From JAPPHA01 sp965221575 (GTDB lineage: Bacteria; Pseudomonadota; Alphaproteobacteria; Rhodobacterales; Rhodobacteraceae): a stretch of DNA of 64,000 nucleotides. Under the pieces are notes generated by a model that saw only the letters and a list, made by a program, of their open reading frames with translations, had not been told where the DNA came from and searched no databases. The first letter of the stretch is position 1, and each line of letters starts with the position of its first letter. The DNA lies in NCBI GenBank assembly GCA_965221575.1, contig CBDCSM010000011.1, positions 558,001 through 622,000 of the forward strand, in the 5' to 3' direction. Positions 53,669-62,805 of this stretch are shown here, one piece after another. Made by a program: the position numbers and the translations under genes.

Positions 53669-54709
53669 ATGTTTGGGGTTCTCGGAGGGATCTTCACCTC
53701 CGATATAGCGATCGACCTTGGGACCGCCAATACGCTCGTCTACGTGAAGGGCAAGGGAATCGTCCTCAGCGAACCCTCGGTGGTCGCCTATCATGTCGTG
53801 GACGGCAAGAAGCAGATTCTCGCCGTCGGCGCTGACGCCAAACTCATGCTCGGGCGTACGCCCGGATCCATCCAGGCAATTCAACCCATGCGGGACGGCG
53901 TCATCGCCGACTTCGACGTCGCGGAAGAAATGATCAAGCACTTCATCCGCAAGGTCTATCGACGTTCGAGCATCATCAGGCCCAGGATCATCGTTTGCGT
54001 CCCGCATGGCGCGACTTCGGTCGAAAGGCGCGCCATACGCCAGTCGGTCCTGGCCGCGGGCTGTCGCAAGGCGGGATTGATCGCGGAACCGATCGCCGCG
54101 GCGCTCGGCGTCGGCCTGCCCATCGCGACACCGTCGGGATCCATGGTGGTGGATATCGGAGGTGGAACGACCGAGGTCGCCATCCTTTCGCTTTGCGACA
54201 TTGTCTACGCCCAGTCGGTCAGGACAGGCGGGAACCAGATGGATGAATTCCTGATTTCCTATCTTCGCCGACAGTTCAATCTCCTGGTCGGCGAACCCAC
54301 CGCGGAGAGAATCAAGAAGGAAATCGGGACGGCGCGGATGCCCCTCGACGGGCGCGGAAAGAAGATGGTCATTCGGGGCCGCGACGTTCTGAACGGCATT
54401 CCCAAGGAAATCGAGATCAATCAGGCCAACGTGGCTGAAGCCCTGGCGGAAGTCGTCGGAAACATTTGCAACGCCGTCCTTCGCGCGCTGGAGTCGACTC
54501 CGCCGGACCTGGCGTCCGACATCGTCTCACGGGGCGTCGTGCTGACAGGAGGAGGCGCGATGCTCGGAGAACTCGACCTGGCGCTCCGGGAACAGACGGG
54601 CCTGGCTTTCGCAGTAGCCGAGGACTGCCTCAACTGCGTCGCACTCGGAATCGGCATGTCGCTCGAGCGCGAAAAGGAACTCGTCCATGTCATCGATTAC
54701 GGAAACTGA
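53669..54709 (+). CDS. mreB: Rod shape-determining protein MreB
   Basis: 346 residues. Actin-fold motifs: DIAIDLGTANTLVYVKGKGI (phosphate 1), MVVDIGGGTTEVAILSL (phosphate 2) and VSRGVVLTGGGAMLGELD (adenosine). It polymerises under the membrane and guides lateral cell-wall synthesis with MreC, MreD, PBP2 and RodA, all encoded directly downstream. The start at 53669 (MFGVLGGIFTSDIAIDLG) is standard. Nothing looks damaged, unlike much of the left half of the window. Confidence 0.98.
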   Translation: MFGVLGGIFTSDIAIDLGTANTLVYVKGKGIVLSEPSVVAYHVVDGKKQILAVGADAKLMLGRTPGSIQAIQPMRDGVIADFDVAEEMIKHFIRKVYRRSSIIRPRIIVCVPHGATSVERRAIRQSVLAAGCRKAGLIAEPIAAALGVGLPIATPSGSMVVDIGGGTTEVAILSLCDIVYAQSVRTGGNQMDEFLISYLRRQFNLLVGEPTAERIKKEIGTARMPLDGRGKKMVIRGRDVLNGIPKEIEINQANVAEALAEVVGNICNAVLRALESTPPDLASDIVSRGVVLTGGGAMLGELDLALREQTGLAFAVAEDCLNCVALGIGMSLEREKELVHVIDYGN

Positions 54710-54743
54710 TCGTCCGTAGTCCGGAAATCCGAAAGGAACGGGC

Positions 54744-55643
54744 ATGGCCATTCCAGAAAACGCCGCACCGGATTTCGGTCGCCCCGTACGAAGGTTGCTG
54801 CTTGCCCTGGTCCTCGCCTTTCTCGTCGCCCTGGTCATTTTCTGGAGAATTGACAACCCGCGGGCCGAGCAATTCAGGCTGTTCATCATTGACCAGATCG
54901 TCCCGAAAATCGAATGGGCCCTGGTCCCGGTTTCCCGCATGTCGAGAATTGTCGAAGACTTCCAGTCATATGTCGAACTTTACGATCAGAACCAGGAGCT
55001 GCGAAAGGAACTGCAGCAGATGAAGGCCTGGCAGGAGACCGCCATACGGCTTGACCAGGAAAACGCCCGCCTCAAGGACCTGAACAACGTCCAGCTCGAC
55101 CGTGAGTTCAGCTATATCACGTCGCTCGTCCTGGTGGATTCCGGGGGACCGTTTCAGCAGTCTGTGCTGATCAACATCGGCAGTGACGACGGTGTCAGGG
55201 ACGGATGGGCCGCCCTGGACGGTCTCGGCCTGGTCGGACGGGTTTCCGGAGTCGGAAAGGAAACATCCCGTGTCATCCTCCTGACCGACAGCAACAGCTG
55301 GATCCCGGTCGAGATCGTTCCATCAAACAGCCGCGTGTTCCTTGCGGGAGACAACAGCCGGACGCCGCCTCTGATGTTTGCGGACGGCCAGCACGACATC
55401 CGGAGCGGTGACAGGGTCGTCACGACCGGAGATGGCAACGTGTTTCCTCCGGGCTTGCCGGTCGGGGTCGTTTTCATGGACGCAGGCAAGCAGTTGCGGG
55501 TCAAACCGGCAGCAGACCTGGACCGCCTGGAATTTCTCAGAATCGTCCGATCCAGCCCGTCGCGGCCGATTCCGGACTCGGGCGAACTGGTCGTCGAGAC
55601 CCTCGTGCAACAGGAACCCGCATCGCAACGGACCGACGAATGA
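54744..55643 (+). CDS. mreC: Rod shape-determining protein MreC
   Basis: 299 residues: one N-terminal membrane helix (LLLALVLAFLVALVIFW), a coiled-coil stretch (residues ~70-110, rich in Gln, Glu and Leu: NQELRKELQQMKAWQE), and the periplasmic beta domain with INIGSDDGVRDGWAALDGLG, LLTDSNSWIPVEI and GDRVVTTGDGNVFPPGLPVG. It links MreB to the periplasmic PBP2/RodA synthase. It starts 34 bp after mreB and overlaps mreD by 4 bp, so the operon is tight. Confidence 0.96.
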   Translation: MAIPENAAPDFGRPVRRLLLALVLAFLVALVIFWRIDNPRAEQFRLFIIDQIVPKIEWALVPVSRMSRIVEDFQSYVELYDQNQELRKELQQMKAWQETAIRLDQENARLKDLNNVQLDREFSYITSLVLVDSGGPFQQSVLINIGSDDGVRDGWAALDGLGLVGRVSGVGKETSRVILLTDSNSWIPVEIVPSNSRVFLAGDNSRTPPLMFADGQHDIRSGDRVVTTGDGNVFPPGLPVGVVFMDAGKQLRVKPAADLDRLEFLRIVRSSPSRPIPDSGELVVETLVQQEPASQRTDE

Positions 55644-56188
55644 ACGAATCGAACGGCCGCCTGTTTGCCAATGTCTGGTTCAGACGCACGGTGTTCGTGG
55701 TGTTGGCGGTATTCACGATCATGCTGTACCTCCTGCCGTTCGGAATTTTCCGCCAGGCGCTCAGCCTGCCCGACCTGGTTTATTGCTGCGTGATCTGTGT
55801 CGTCATCCGCGAGCCCCGCGCGGTTCCATTCTGGATCATCGTGCCGGTCCTGCTGATCGGTGATGTCTTCCACATGCGTCCACTGGGTCTCTGGACACTG
55901 ATCGTCGTCTGCGTCGCCGAAGCATTCAGGCTTGCACACATCTTTTTCCAGAACCACGGTTTTGCCATTGAGTGGATTGCGGCGGTCATCGGGTACCTCG
56001 TCGCGCTCGGCGTTCAGCAGATTGCCATGATCCTGCTGTTTGTCCCCACTCCCTCGCTCGGACAGTTGTTCACCATGTTCGTGCTGACCGGATTGGCATA
56101 TCCGCTGGTCTCGCTGGTCTGGGCCGGGCTGCTCGGAAATTGGAAGCCGCATCGTGCAAACGCCGATCGGGCCCGAGTTCGTCGATGA
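55640..56188 (+). CDS. mreD: Rod shape-determining protein MreD
   Basis: 182 residues, hydrophobic, with about five membrane segments (TVFVVLAVFTIMLYLLPFGI, LVYCCVICVVIREP, WTLIVVCVAEAFRLAHIF, and others). It is recognised mainly by its place between mreC and mrdA and by its size, as MreD sequences are poorly conserved. It assists assembly of the MreC-PBP2 complex. Its ATG overlaps the mreC stop by 4 bp, and its own stop overlaps the mrdA ATG (ATGA at 56185-56188). Confidence 0.93.
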   Translation: MNESNGRLFANVWFRRTVFVVLAVFTIMLYLLPFGIFRQALSLPDLVYCCVICVVIREPRAVPFWIIVPVLLIGDVFHMRPLGLWTLIVVCVAEAFRLAHIFFQNHGFAIEWIAAVIGYLVALGVQQIAMILLFVPTPSLGQLFTMFVLTGLAYPLVSLVWAGLLGNWKPHRANADRARVRR

Positions 56189-58086
56189 GAGGCGACCTGA
56201 CACCAGGGCGCGATGGCATGTCCCGGACGTTCACGCGCCGGGCAACGCTCATCCTCGGCCTCCAGGCGGCGGTTGTCGGAGTCCTCGGATGGCGCATGCA
56301 CGATCTCGGAGTCCGCAAGTCCCCGGTTTACGCGGCGCTTGCAGAGGAAAACCGGATCAGCATCCGGTTGATTCCACCGACCCGGGGGGTAATCCTCGAC
56401 CGTCGGGGTGTGGTGCTTGCGCGAAACGAAACCCTGTACAAGGTCGATATCGTCCGCGAACGCACGATCGATTTCGAGGCCGTGCTCAGCCGACTGTCAT
56501 CGCTCATCCAGATTGACCCGGAAGACCTTGACAGAACCCGGGAGGAGGTCGCCAAACACCGGGCATTCATTCCGGTTACGGTTGCAACGCGCCTGACATG
56601 GGATGAGATCTCGAGAGTCGCCGCCAATGCTCCGGCCTTGCCGGGCATCATCCCCGGAATCGGTTGGGAGCGAAGATATCCGCTCGGAGAGTCAGCTGCA
56701 CACGTGGTCGGATATGTCGGGCCGGTCAGCGACTACGACCTGGAACGAATAGACGACAAGGACCCGCTGCTCCTCATTCCCAGGTACCAGATCGGCAAGA
56801 CCGGCGTCGAAAACAAGCTCGAAAAAAAGCTGCGCGGAACCGCCGGCATCCAGAGAATCGAAGTCAATTCCGTCGGCCGGATCGTCAGGGAACTGGACCG
56901 GACCAGCAGCCGGGCGGGCGCTGACCTGCAATTGACCCTGGATGGCCAATTCCAGGCAATTTGCCAGGATCTTCTCGAAGGGCAGAGCGCCTCCGCGGTC
57001 GTCATGGACTCCCGAACTGGCGACATACTGGCCATGGCGTCTTCGCCGTCCTTCGATCCCGAGAAGTTCGTTTCCGGGATATCCGTCGCAGACTGGAAGG
57101 CCCTGAACGAGAATGACCTCCGTCCGCTATTGAACAAACCGGTATCGGGCACCTATCCGCCCGGTTCGACATTCAAGATGATCGTGGCACTTGCCGCTCT
57201 TGAAGCCGGGGTGATTGCACCCGATGACCGGGTTCGGTGCAGCGGGTTCACAGAAGTCTCGGGCCGGCGGTTTTTCTGTTGGCAAGAACACGGTCATGGG
57301 CCGGTCAGAATGCAGTCGGCCATTCAAAGATCGTGCGACGTCTACTTTTATGAAATTGCCAAGCGTACCGGTATCGCCCGAATCAACGCGATGGCCAGAC
57401 GGTTCGGCCTGGGAACGCGGCACGATCTGCCTTTGCGGGCCGTTCTGGCGGGGCTGGTCCCGACACAGGAATGGAAACGCGACAACCGGGCACGCGCCTG
57501 GGTCATCGGGGATACGTTGAATGTCGGAATCGGCCAGGGATTCCTGCTTGCCTCGCCGTTGCAACTCGCGGTGATGGCGGCACGGATTGCCTCGGGTAAA
57601 GCGGTTCAGCCTAACCTTGTCATCGCGCAAGCGGACAGATTCCGCCGAACCGTCGAGTTTCCGGCGCTTGATATAGATCCGGCGCACTTCAAACTTGTCC
57701 GGGACGGAATGTTCGACGTCGTCAATCACCCGCGAGGTACAGCATACGGATCGCGGGTCTCCCGGAAATCCAGGCAATTTGCCGGAAAGACCGGAACCAG
57801 CCAGGTACGGGCGATCACCAGCGAGGAGAGGGAAACCGGGGTCATCAGCAACGAGGAACTGCCAAGGCATCACCGGGACCACGCGTTGTTCGTCGCCTAC
57901 GCGCCATTTGCGTCTCCGGCGATCGCCGTCTCCATAGTTGCCGAGCATGCCGGCAGCGGCTCACGATTTGCGGCCCCGATCGCGCGGGACATTCTCCTCG
58001 CTGCATTCGACCTCGGCCTGACCGACGACGGCCCGCGTGATCCGCAACGCTCGCCGTCGACCAGAGACCTATCCGGTCTCGGGTGA
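56185..58086 (+). CDS. mrdA: Penicillin-binding protein 2 (peptidoglycan transpeptidase)
   Basis: 633 residues if the ATG at 56185 is used (ATGA overlap with mreD); ATG 56218 is an alternative. A single N-terminal membrane segment (RATLILGLQAAVVGVLGWRM) precedes the dimerisation domain (RGVILDRRGVVLARN). The transpeptidase domain has GTYPPGSTFKMIVALAAL (SxxK), QRSCDVYFYEIAKRTG (SxD/N) and FAGKTGTSQVRAIT (KTG). It crosslinks lateral-wall peptidoglycan together with RodA, encoded next. Full length for PBP2. Confidence 0.96.
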   Translation: MRGDLTPGRDGMSRTFTRRATLILGLQAAVVGVLGWRMHDLGVRKSPVYAALAEENRISIRLIPPTRGVILDRRGVVLARNETLYKVDIVRERTIDFEAVLSRLSSLIQIDPEDLDRTREEVAKHRAFIPVTVATRLTWDEISRVAANAPALPGIIPGIGWERRYPLGESAAHVVGYVGPVSDYDLERIDDKDPLLLIPRYQIGKTGVENKLEKKLRGTAGIQRIEVNSVGRIVRELDRTSSRAGADLQLTLDGQFQAICQDLLEGQSASAVVMDSRTGDILAMASSPSFDPEKFVSGISVADWKALNENDLRPLLNKPVSGTYPPGSTFKMIVALAALEAGVIAPDDRVRCSGFTEVSGRRFFCWQEHGHGPVRMQSAIQRSCDVYFYEIAKRTGIARINAMARRFGLGTRHDLPLRAVLAGLVPTQEWKRDNRARAWVIGDTLNVGIGQGFLLASPLQLAVMAARIASGKAVQPNLVIAQADRFRRTVEFPALDIDPAHFKLVRDGMFDVVNHPRGTAYGSRVSRKSRQFAGKTGTSQVRAITSEERETGVISNEELPRHHRDHALFVAYAPFASPAIAVSIVAEHAGSGSRFAAPIARDILLAAFDLGLTDDGPRDPQRSPSTRDLSGLG

Positions 58087-58225
58087 CCGTGGACTCAAGG
58101 GACCCGGACATGTTTACCCTGCCGACGGCCAGGATCCAGGCGACCGCCGGAGGCGTGCATCTTGCCCGCCAGTTCCGTTGCACCGGTCACCGTTCCCCTG
58201 GTTTCGAACGCCACCCGACCACGAC

Positions 58226-59365
58226 ATGACGTTCATTTCGCACCAGCACCGGTCCGCGCCAACCGGACTCTCGAAGGCCCTGCATTTCCATTGGGCCCTG
58301 GCCTTTCTCCTTGCGGCCATTGGCGGAGTCGGCGTGCTGATGCTGGTGTCGGTGGCGGGCGGGCAAATGGATCCTTGGGCCTCGCCGCAACTGATCCGCC
58401 TCATTGCCGGGCTGTGCCTGATGTCGATCGTCGCCTTCGTGCCGATACGCGTGTTCCAACGGCTTTCGGTCGCCGCCTACCTGACCGCACTTGCCCTGCT
58501 CGTGGGCGTTGCCTTTTTCGGCGAAACCGGGATGGGCGCCCGGCGCTGGATCGAGATCGGACCGTTTCGGGCACAGCCCTCCGAACTGATGAAGGTAACG
58601 CTCGTCATGATCCTGGCCTGGTACTACGATTCCCTGCCTCCTGAACGGACGTCCCGCCCGCTCTGGATCCTGCCCCCTATAATCCTAACCGTCGTTCCGG
58701 CAATTCTGGTTTTTCGCCAGCCGGACCTGGGGACCGCGACATTGATCCTCATGGGCGGCGCCATGATGATGTTCATCGCGGGCGTCGCCTGGCAGTATTT
58801 CGTCGCCGGTGCGGGAATCGTCATTGGCAGCATTGCCACGGTGTTCCTGACCCGCGGCACGGAATTCCAGTTCCTTGAGGACTATCAATACCTGCGTATC
58901 GAGACCTTTCTGAACCCATCAACCGACCCGCTGGGCGCCGGTTATCACATCACGCAGTCGATGATCGCGTTGGGGTCAGGAGGTGTTTCGGGACGAGGGT
59001 TCATGCAGGGCACCCAAAGCCGTCTCAATTTCCTGCCGGAAAAACACACCGACTTCATCTTTACGACCCTTGTCGAGGAAATGGGTATCACGGGTGGAAT
59101 TGTTCTTGCGGTCGGATACTGCCTGATCGTCCTGTTCTGTGTCCTGTCCGCACTCACCAACCGAAATCGTTTCGGTTCGCTCCTGACCCTGGGTATCGGC
59201 TGCACGTTCTTTCTTTACTTTGCCGTGAACATGTCGATGGTCATGGGCCTTGCCCCCGTCGTGGGGGTGCCGTTGCCGCTGGTGTCCTATGGAGGGTCCG
59301 CAATGATCGTCATTCTGGTCGCGTTCGGTCTCGTTCAAAGCGCCCATGTCCACAAGGTGCGATAG
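58226..59365 (+). CDS. rodA: Peptidoglycan glycosyltransferase RodA (SEDS)
   Basis: 379 residues from ATG 58226 (MTFISHQHRSAPTGLSKALH); the open frame extends upstream without likeness. About ten membrane helices. SEDS features: RWIEIGPFRAQPSELMKV, FRQPDLGTATLILMGGAMMM (with the catalytic-region Asp), LPEKHTDFIFTTLVEEMGI, and GVPLPLVSYGGSAMIVILVA. It polymerises glycan strands for cell elongation with PBP2. A short GC-rich inverted repeat (GCCCCC...GGGGGC) follows the stop at about 59364 and might weaken transcription into the next gene. Confidence 0.96.
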   Translation: MTFISHQHRSAPTGLSKALHFHWALAFLLAAIGGVGVLMLVSVAGGQMDPWASPQLIRLIAGLCLMSIVAFVPIRVFQRLSVAAYLTALALLVGVAFFGETGMGARRWIEIGPFRAQPSELMKVTLVMILAWYYDSLPPERTSRPLWILPPIILTVVPAILVFRQPDLGTATLILMGGAMMMFIAGVAWQYFVAGAGIVIGSIATVFLTRGTEFQFLEDYQYLRIETFLNPSTDPLGAGYHITQSMIALGSGGVSGRGFMQGTQSRLNFLPEKHTDFIFTTLVEEMGITGGIVLAVGYCLIVLFCVLSALTNRNRFGSLLTLGIGCTFFLYFAVNMSMVMGLAPVVGVPLPLVSYGGSAMIVILVAFGLVQSAHVHKVR

Positions 59366-59404
59366 CCCCCGTGGCCGGGGGCAGGAATTGACCGGGACCA
59401 TGCC

Positions 59405-60346
59405 ATGACGGTCAGAGTGCACTATGCGGGCAACCCGGCTGACTGGCCACGCTACCGGCCCGTTTTCGAAACCGGTCTGCGGGAACACGGAATCGATGCG
59501 TCTCTCGGAACAGGCGACACGGACCGTCCGGAAGACATCGAATACCTGGTCTACGCGCCAAACGGTCCGGTGAACGACCTCTCACCCTTTCGCAATCTCG
59601 TCCTTGTCCAGTCCCTTTGGGCCGGCGTGGACGGCATCCTCAAGGACCCCGCCCTGAATTGCCCGCTCGCCCGCATGGTCGACCCCGGCATGGTCCAGGG
59701 AATGACCGAGTACATTGCCGGCCACGTCCTCCGCCACCACCTGGGAACCGACCGTTTTGCGAAAGCCGGGCCGGGCGAATGGCTTTCCGGTCTCCTGCCT
59801 CCGCTCGCCTCGCAGCGGCGCGTTGGAATTCTCGGAGCCGGAGTCCTCGGGACGGCCGCGGCAAATGCCCTGGTCAAGCTTGGCTTCGACGTCACGACAT
59901 GGAGCAGGACGCCGAAGTCGATCCCTCATGTGCGGTGCCTGCACGGGAAAACCGGGTTGCCGGAAGTCCTTAAGACAAGCGACATCCTCGTGATCATGCT
60001 GCCGCAAACGCCCGAGACCGACAACCTGCTTGATTTACGGGCCTTGTCCTTGCTGCCGGCCGGGGCGGCCGTCATCAATCCAAGCCGCGGCTGGGTGATT
60101 GATGACGATGCCCTGCTGAAAACTCTCGATTCGGGACACCTTTCGGGGGCGACACTCGATGTCTTCCGGGTCGAACCCCTGCCGGCAAACCATGCTTTCT
60201 GGTCACATCCGGATATCCTGATCACCCCGCATGTCGCATCAGAGACACATCCCGAATCCGCCGGAAAAGTGGTCGTGGAAAACATTCGCCGTGGCGTTTC
60301 GGGAGAGCCGTTCCTCCACCTCGTTGATCCGGGTCACGGCTATTGA
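59405..60346 (+). CDS. ghrA: Glyoxylate/hydroxypyruvate reductase A-like 2-hydroxyacid dehydrogenase
   Basis: 313 residues. The NAD(P)-binding motif is RRVGILGAGVLGTAAANALV. The catalytic Arg lies in AAVINPSRGWVIDDDALL, the Glu in ATLDVFRVEPLPANHAFW, and the His in PDILITPHVASETHPES. This combination and length fit GhrA, which reduces glyoxylate and hydroxypyruvate in the cytoplasm. It starts 39 bp after rodA on the same strand and may be cotranscribed. I associate this adjacency with Rhodobacterales. Confidence 0.92.
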   Translation: MTVRVHYAGNPADWPRYRPVFETGLREHGIDASLGTGDTDRPEDIEYLVYAPNGPVNDLSPFRNLVLVQSLWAGVDGILKDPALNCPLARMVDPGMVQGMTEYIAGHVLRHHLGTDRFAKAGPGEWLSGLLPPLASQRRVGILGAGVLGTAAANALVKLGFDVTTWSRTPKSIPHVRCLHGKTGLPEVLKTSDILVIMLPQTPETDNLLDLRALSLLPAGAAVINPSRGWVIDDDALLKTLDSGHLSGATLDVFRVEPLPANHAFWSHPDILITPHVASETHPESAGKVVVENIRRGVSGEPFLHLVDPGHGY

Positions 60347-60724
60347 GCGCCAATTCCCTGTTGCGCATTCCCGAAGGCGTCAAGATTTGACCGCATTCGG
60401 ATTGATTGCCGGCCACGCCTCGGCCGAGGCGGGTCCTTCGGGCAAGTAACCTCGGTAGCCGACGGGTTGCAGCGGCAACCTTGGCGGCCAACGGGATGAT
60501 GATGCCAACACCGGACGCCGCGCCTTTCAAGGCCGCCGGACTGTAGCCTGTCAATCCCCGAGCGGCGCAAGGTGTGACAGGTTTATTCAGGACGCCATTT
60601 TCTTCCTGGATCCGTCCGTGCTCGATTGATCGCGAAATCCCGAGACGAAAGTGATGAGGCTCTCAAGCCAAAAAAGTGCCAGTCATCTCGATGGGGTAAC
60701 TGCTTTCGTGAATTTTTGGCAGTT
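60347..60724. other. Convergent intergenic region, nothing identified
   Basis: About 380 bases between the convergent ends of ghrA and the glycosylase gene. It should contain terminators for both. No strong stem followed by a T-run is evident. Confidence 0.4.
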
Positions 60725-61375
60725 TCAAACAGCTGGCAGTATTTCTTTCACCCTTTCCCGCAGCGCCGGCAGGACCTCGATTTCGAACCAGGGATTTCGC
60801 TTGAGCCACGAATGATTTCGCCAGCTTGGATGGGGAAGCGGGATAACCCGGGGGTAACACTCCCGCCAGGTTCGGACCGTTTCGGTCACCCCTCCCTTGC
60901 GCTTGCCAAGGTGCCAGACTTGCGCGGGTCCACCGACCAGCAAGGTCAGTTCGAAATCAGGCATTGCACCCAGAACGCGGTCTCTCCACCTTTGGGCGCA
61001 CACTCGGGGGGGTGGCAAATCCGCGCCCGAGTCATTGTATCCCGGAAAACAGAACGCCATGGGGAGGATCGCGAAATTGCGCCGGTCGTAGAACTCCATC
61101 GTCGACACGCCGAGCCATGCCCTCAGCCGGTCTCCGGAAGGGTCCGCGAAAGGTCGTCCCAGCCGATGGACTCTCGCCCCCGGCGCCTGACCTGCGATGA
61201 GAATCGGCGCTGTCGCCGACAGCCACGGAACTGGCCGGGGATCGTGTGCGGTGGCGGTCTGCCGAAACATCGGCTGGCATACCCTGCAGGCACGGATTTC
61301 GTCTTCGAGTCTGTCAATCGCGCCACTCATACGATCCAGTTTCCACGAATCGGGCAGTTGTTCCACCACGTTCAT
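60725..61375 (-). CDS. Uracil-DNA glycosylase family protein
   Basis: 216 residues from ATG 61375 (MNVVEQLPDSWKLD) or 201 from ATG 61330 (MSGAIDRLEDEIRACRVCQP); the second start is nearer to family form. Motifs: ILIAGQAPGARVHRLGRPFA (motif A; Gln replaces the more usual Glu of GEAPG), DPSGDRLRAWLGV, MAFCFPGYNDSGADLPPP and PLPHPSWRNHSWLKRNPWFE (motif B). CRVC near the start may bind an iron-sulfur cluster, though the other Cys ligands are less clear. It probably removes uracil or related bases from DNA, or is a relative with a changed role. Confidence 0.85.
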   Translation of the reverse strand: MNVVEQLPDSWKLDRMSGAIDRLEDEIRACRVCQPMFRQTATAHDPRPVPWLSATAPILIAGQAPGARVHRLGRPFADPSGDRLRAWLGVSTMEFYDRRNFAILPMAFCFPGYNDSGADLPPPRVCAQRWRDRVLGAMPDFELTLLVGGPAQVWHLGKRKGGVTETVRTWRECYPRVIPLPHPSWRNHSWLKRNPWFEIEVLPALRERVKEILPAV

Positions 61376-62085
61376 GCCGGCACTGTAACCACGTCCGATA
61401 CCGGATTCAGAAACGTGCCACAGATGCCGCGAGACGATTCCACCTACCTGACATGACCATGCATCCGCGCCAAATTTTCCGATCATTGATCCCCACGAAA
61501 CGTGTATTTCCGGAACGCCGCTGAAACCCGTCCAGCGTCGCTCCAGTTGCCTCAAAGGTAGTAGCCTTGGCGAAACGAATCCCGGCCTTTACGGTGCCGG
61601 TTGAGTGTTCTCGCCCCGCGAATGCCGCCACTTGAAGTCATGATGGGTCATGGGAGGTCTCCAAAAGCACAGCCTGTCAGAGGCTACCATCTACCGCTAC
61701 CTCGCTCACAAGGACAGCTGAGAGCAAATTTTGCAACAGGCCCGCGCGCAAAGTCCGCCGCGTAGTCCTGCAATGGGCCACTCCCGATCAGGTCGACAGA
61801 ACCTGCCTGGCAGCGCCAGACAGGCAGATCGTCGTGCCCGGATTCACGCACAGGGCAGGGGAAGCGGGGCCAAAGTCACGGAATTGCCGCCGAAACTGCT
61901 GAATCCGGAGCAGGATGAATTGCCGATCCGGCAAGCAGCCTCCTCGAGGCCCGTGGAGAAAAACCAGCCGTGGCAATGAATGTGTAGTTCATGGGGTTAT
62001 CGCAATCTTTGTGTTCAAAAATTTCCGGTTTGGTTTCGGGGGACAGGATAGCAGATCAGGGCTCAGGCGATCCGTTTGTCGGGCG
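61376..62085. other. Gene-free stretch
   Basis: About 700 bases upstream of the glycosylase and downstream of the EEP gene. Only short frames without recognisable content. No RNA gene or repeat is supported. Confidence 0.4.
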
Positions 62086-62805
62086 CTAGCCGAGATCAAC
62101 ATCGATGACGACCGGCAGATGATCAGAGGCGCGACGGGTCAGATCCGATGTGTGGACGAAGCAATTCGTCTTGCCTGTGAAGTTTGCGAGAACGAAGCGG
62201 TCGAGCGCCGCAAAGGGACGGGACGCATGAAACGAGGGGCCGGGTTTCAGAGCGGCCACACGGTTGTCGAACAGCCCTTCGATCTGTTCATTCGCTAGAG
62301 CGGAGTTGAAGTCACCGGCAATCAGAACCGGGCGTTCGACATCGGCGGTATAGTCCGCCAGGGCGCGAAGCTGTTTCCGGCGGGTGCCCGGTGTGAGGCC
62401 AAGGTGAACGCCGATGATCTCGAAGACGGGCGTTTCGAAGACCGCCGAGACCGCGCCACGCGGCTCCAAGGTCGGCAGGCTGATCTTGCGGTTCCTGACG
62501 AGGCTGAATAGCGACGAGCGAAACAGGATCGCATTGCCGTGCCATCCGTGGCTGGGTGATTCCGGGTCGAAATCCGCAAACTCATAGCCGAGGTCATCTG
62601 ACAGCATTTTTGTCGGCAGCACACCCGGACGCGGGCCGAGCCGTTTGTCGGCCTCCTGGAGGACGACGATATCGGAGTCAATCTCCGCCAGAACGCGGAC
62701 GATCCGCTCCGCGTCCCTGCGCCAGTCGAGGCCCACGGCTTTGCGGATGTTGTAGCTCGCGACCCGTACGGACGAAGTTTTCGCGTTCGGTTCGCTGGCC
62801 GTCAT
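62086..62805 (-). CDS. Endonuclease/exonuclease/phosphatase (EEP) family protein
   Basis: 239 residues from ATG 62805, which overlaps the preceding gene stop (ATGA); ATG 62814 gives three more residues. EEP motifs in order: RVASYNIRKAVGLDWRRD (Asn), DIVVLQEADKRLGP (metal Glu), GVHLGLTPGTRRKQLRAL, VLIAGDFNSALANEQ (GDFN), LDRFVLANF and RRASDHLPVVIDVDL (SDH catalytic pair). The family includes DNases, sphingomyelinases and inositol phosphatases. No signal peptide, so a cytoplasmic role. Overlap with the phospholipase-D-like gene suggests joint action on lipids or nucleic acids. Confidence 0.92.
   Translation of the reverse strand: MTASEPNAKTSSVRVASYNIRKAVGLDWRRDAERIVRVLAEIDSDIVVLQEADKRLGPRPGVLPTKMLSDDLGYEFADFDPESPSHGWHGNAILFRSSLFSLVRNRKISLPTLEPRGAVSAVFETPVFEIIGVHLGLTPGTRRKQLRALADYTADVERPVLIAGDFNSALANEQIEGLFDNRVAALKPGPSFHASRPFAALDRFVLANFTGKTNCFVHTSDLTRRASDHLPVVIDVDLG

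Noticed and set aside
59364..59383. Terminator after rodA (GCCCCC...GGGGGC)
   Set aside because: The stem is short and not followed by a T-run; ghrA follows within 39 bp, so full termination is doubtful.
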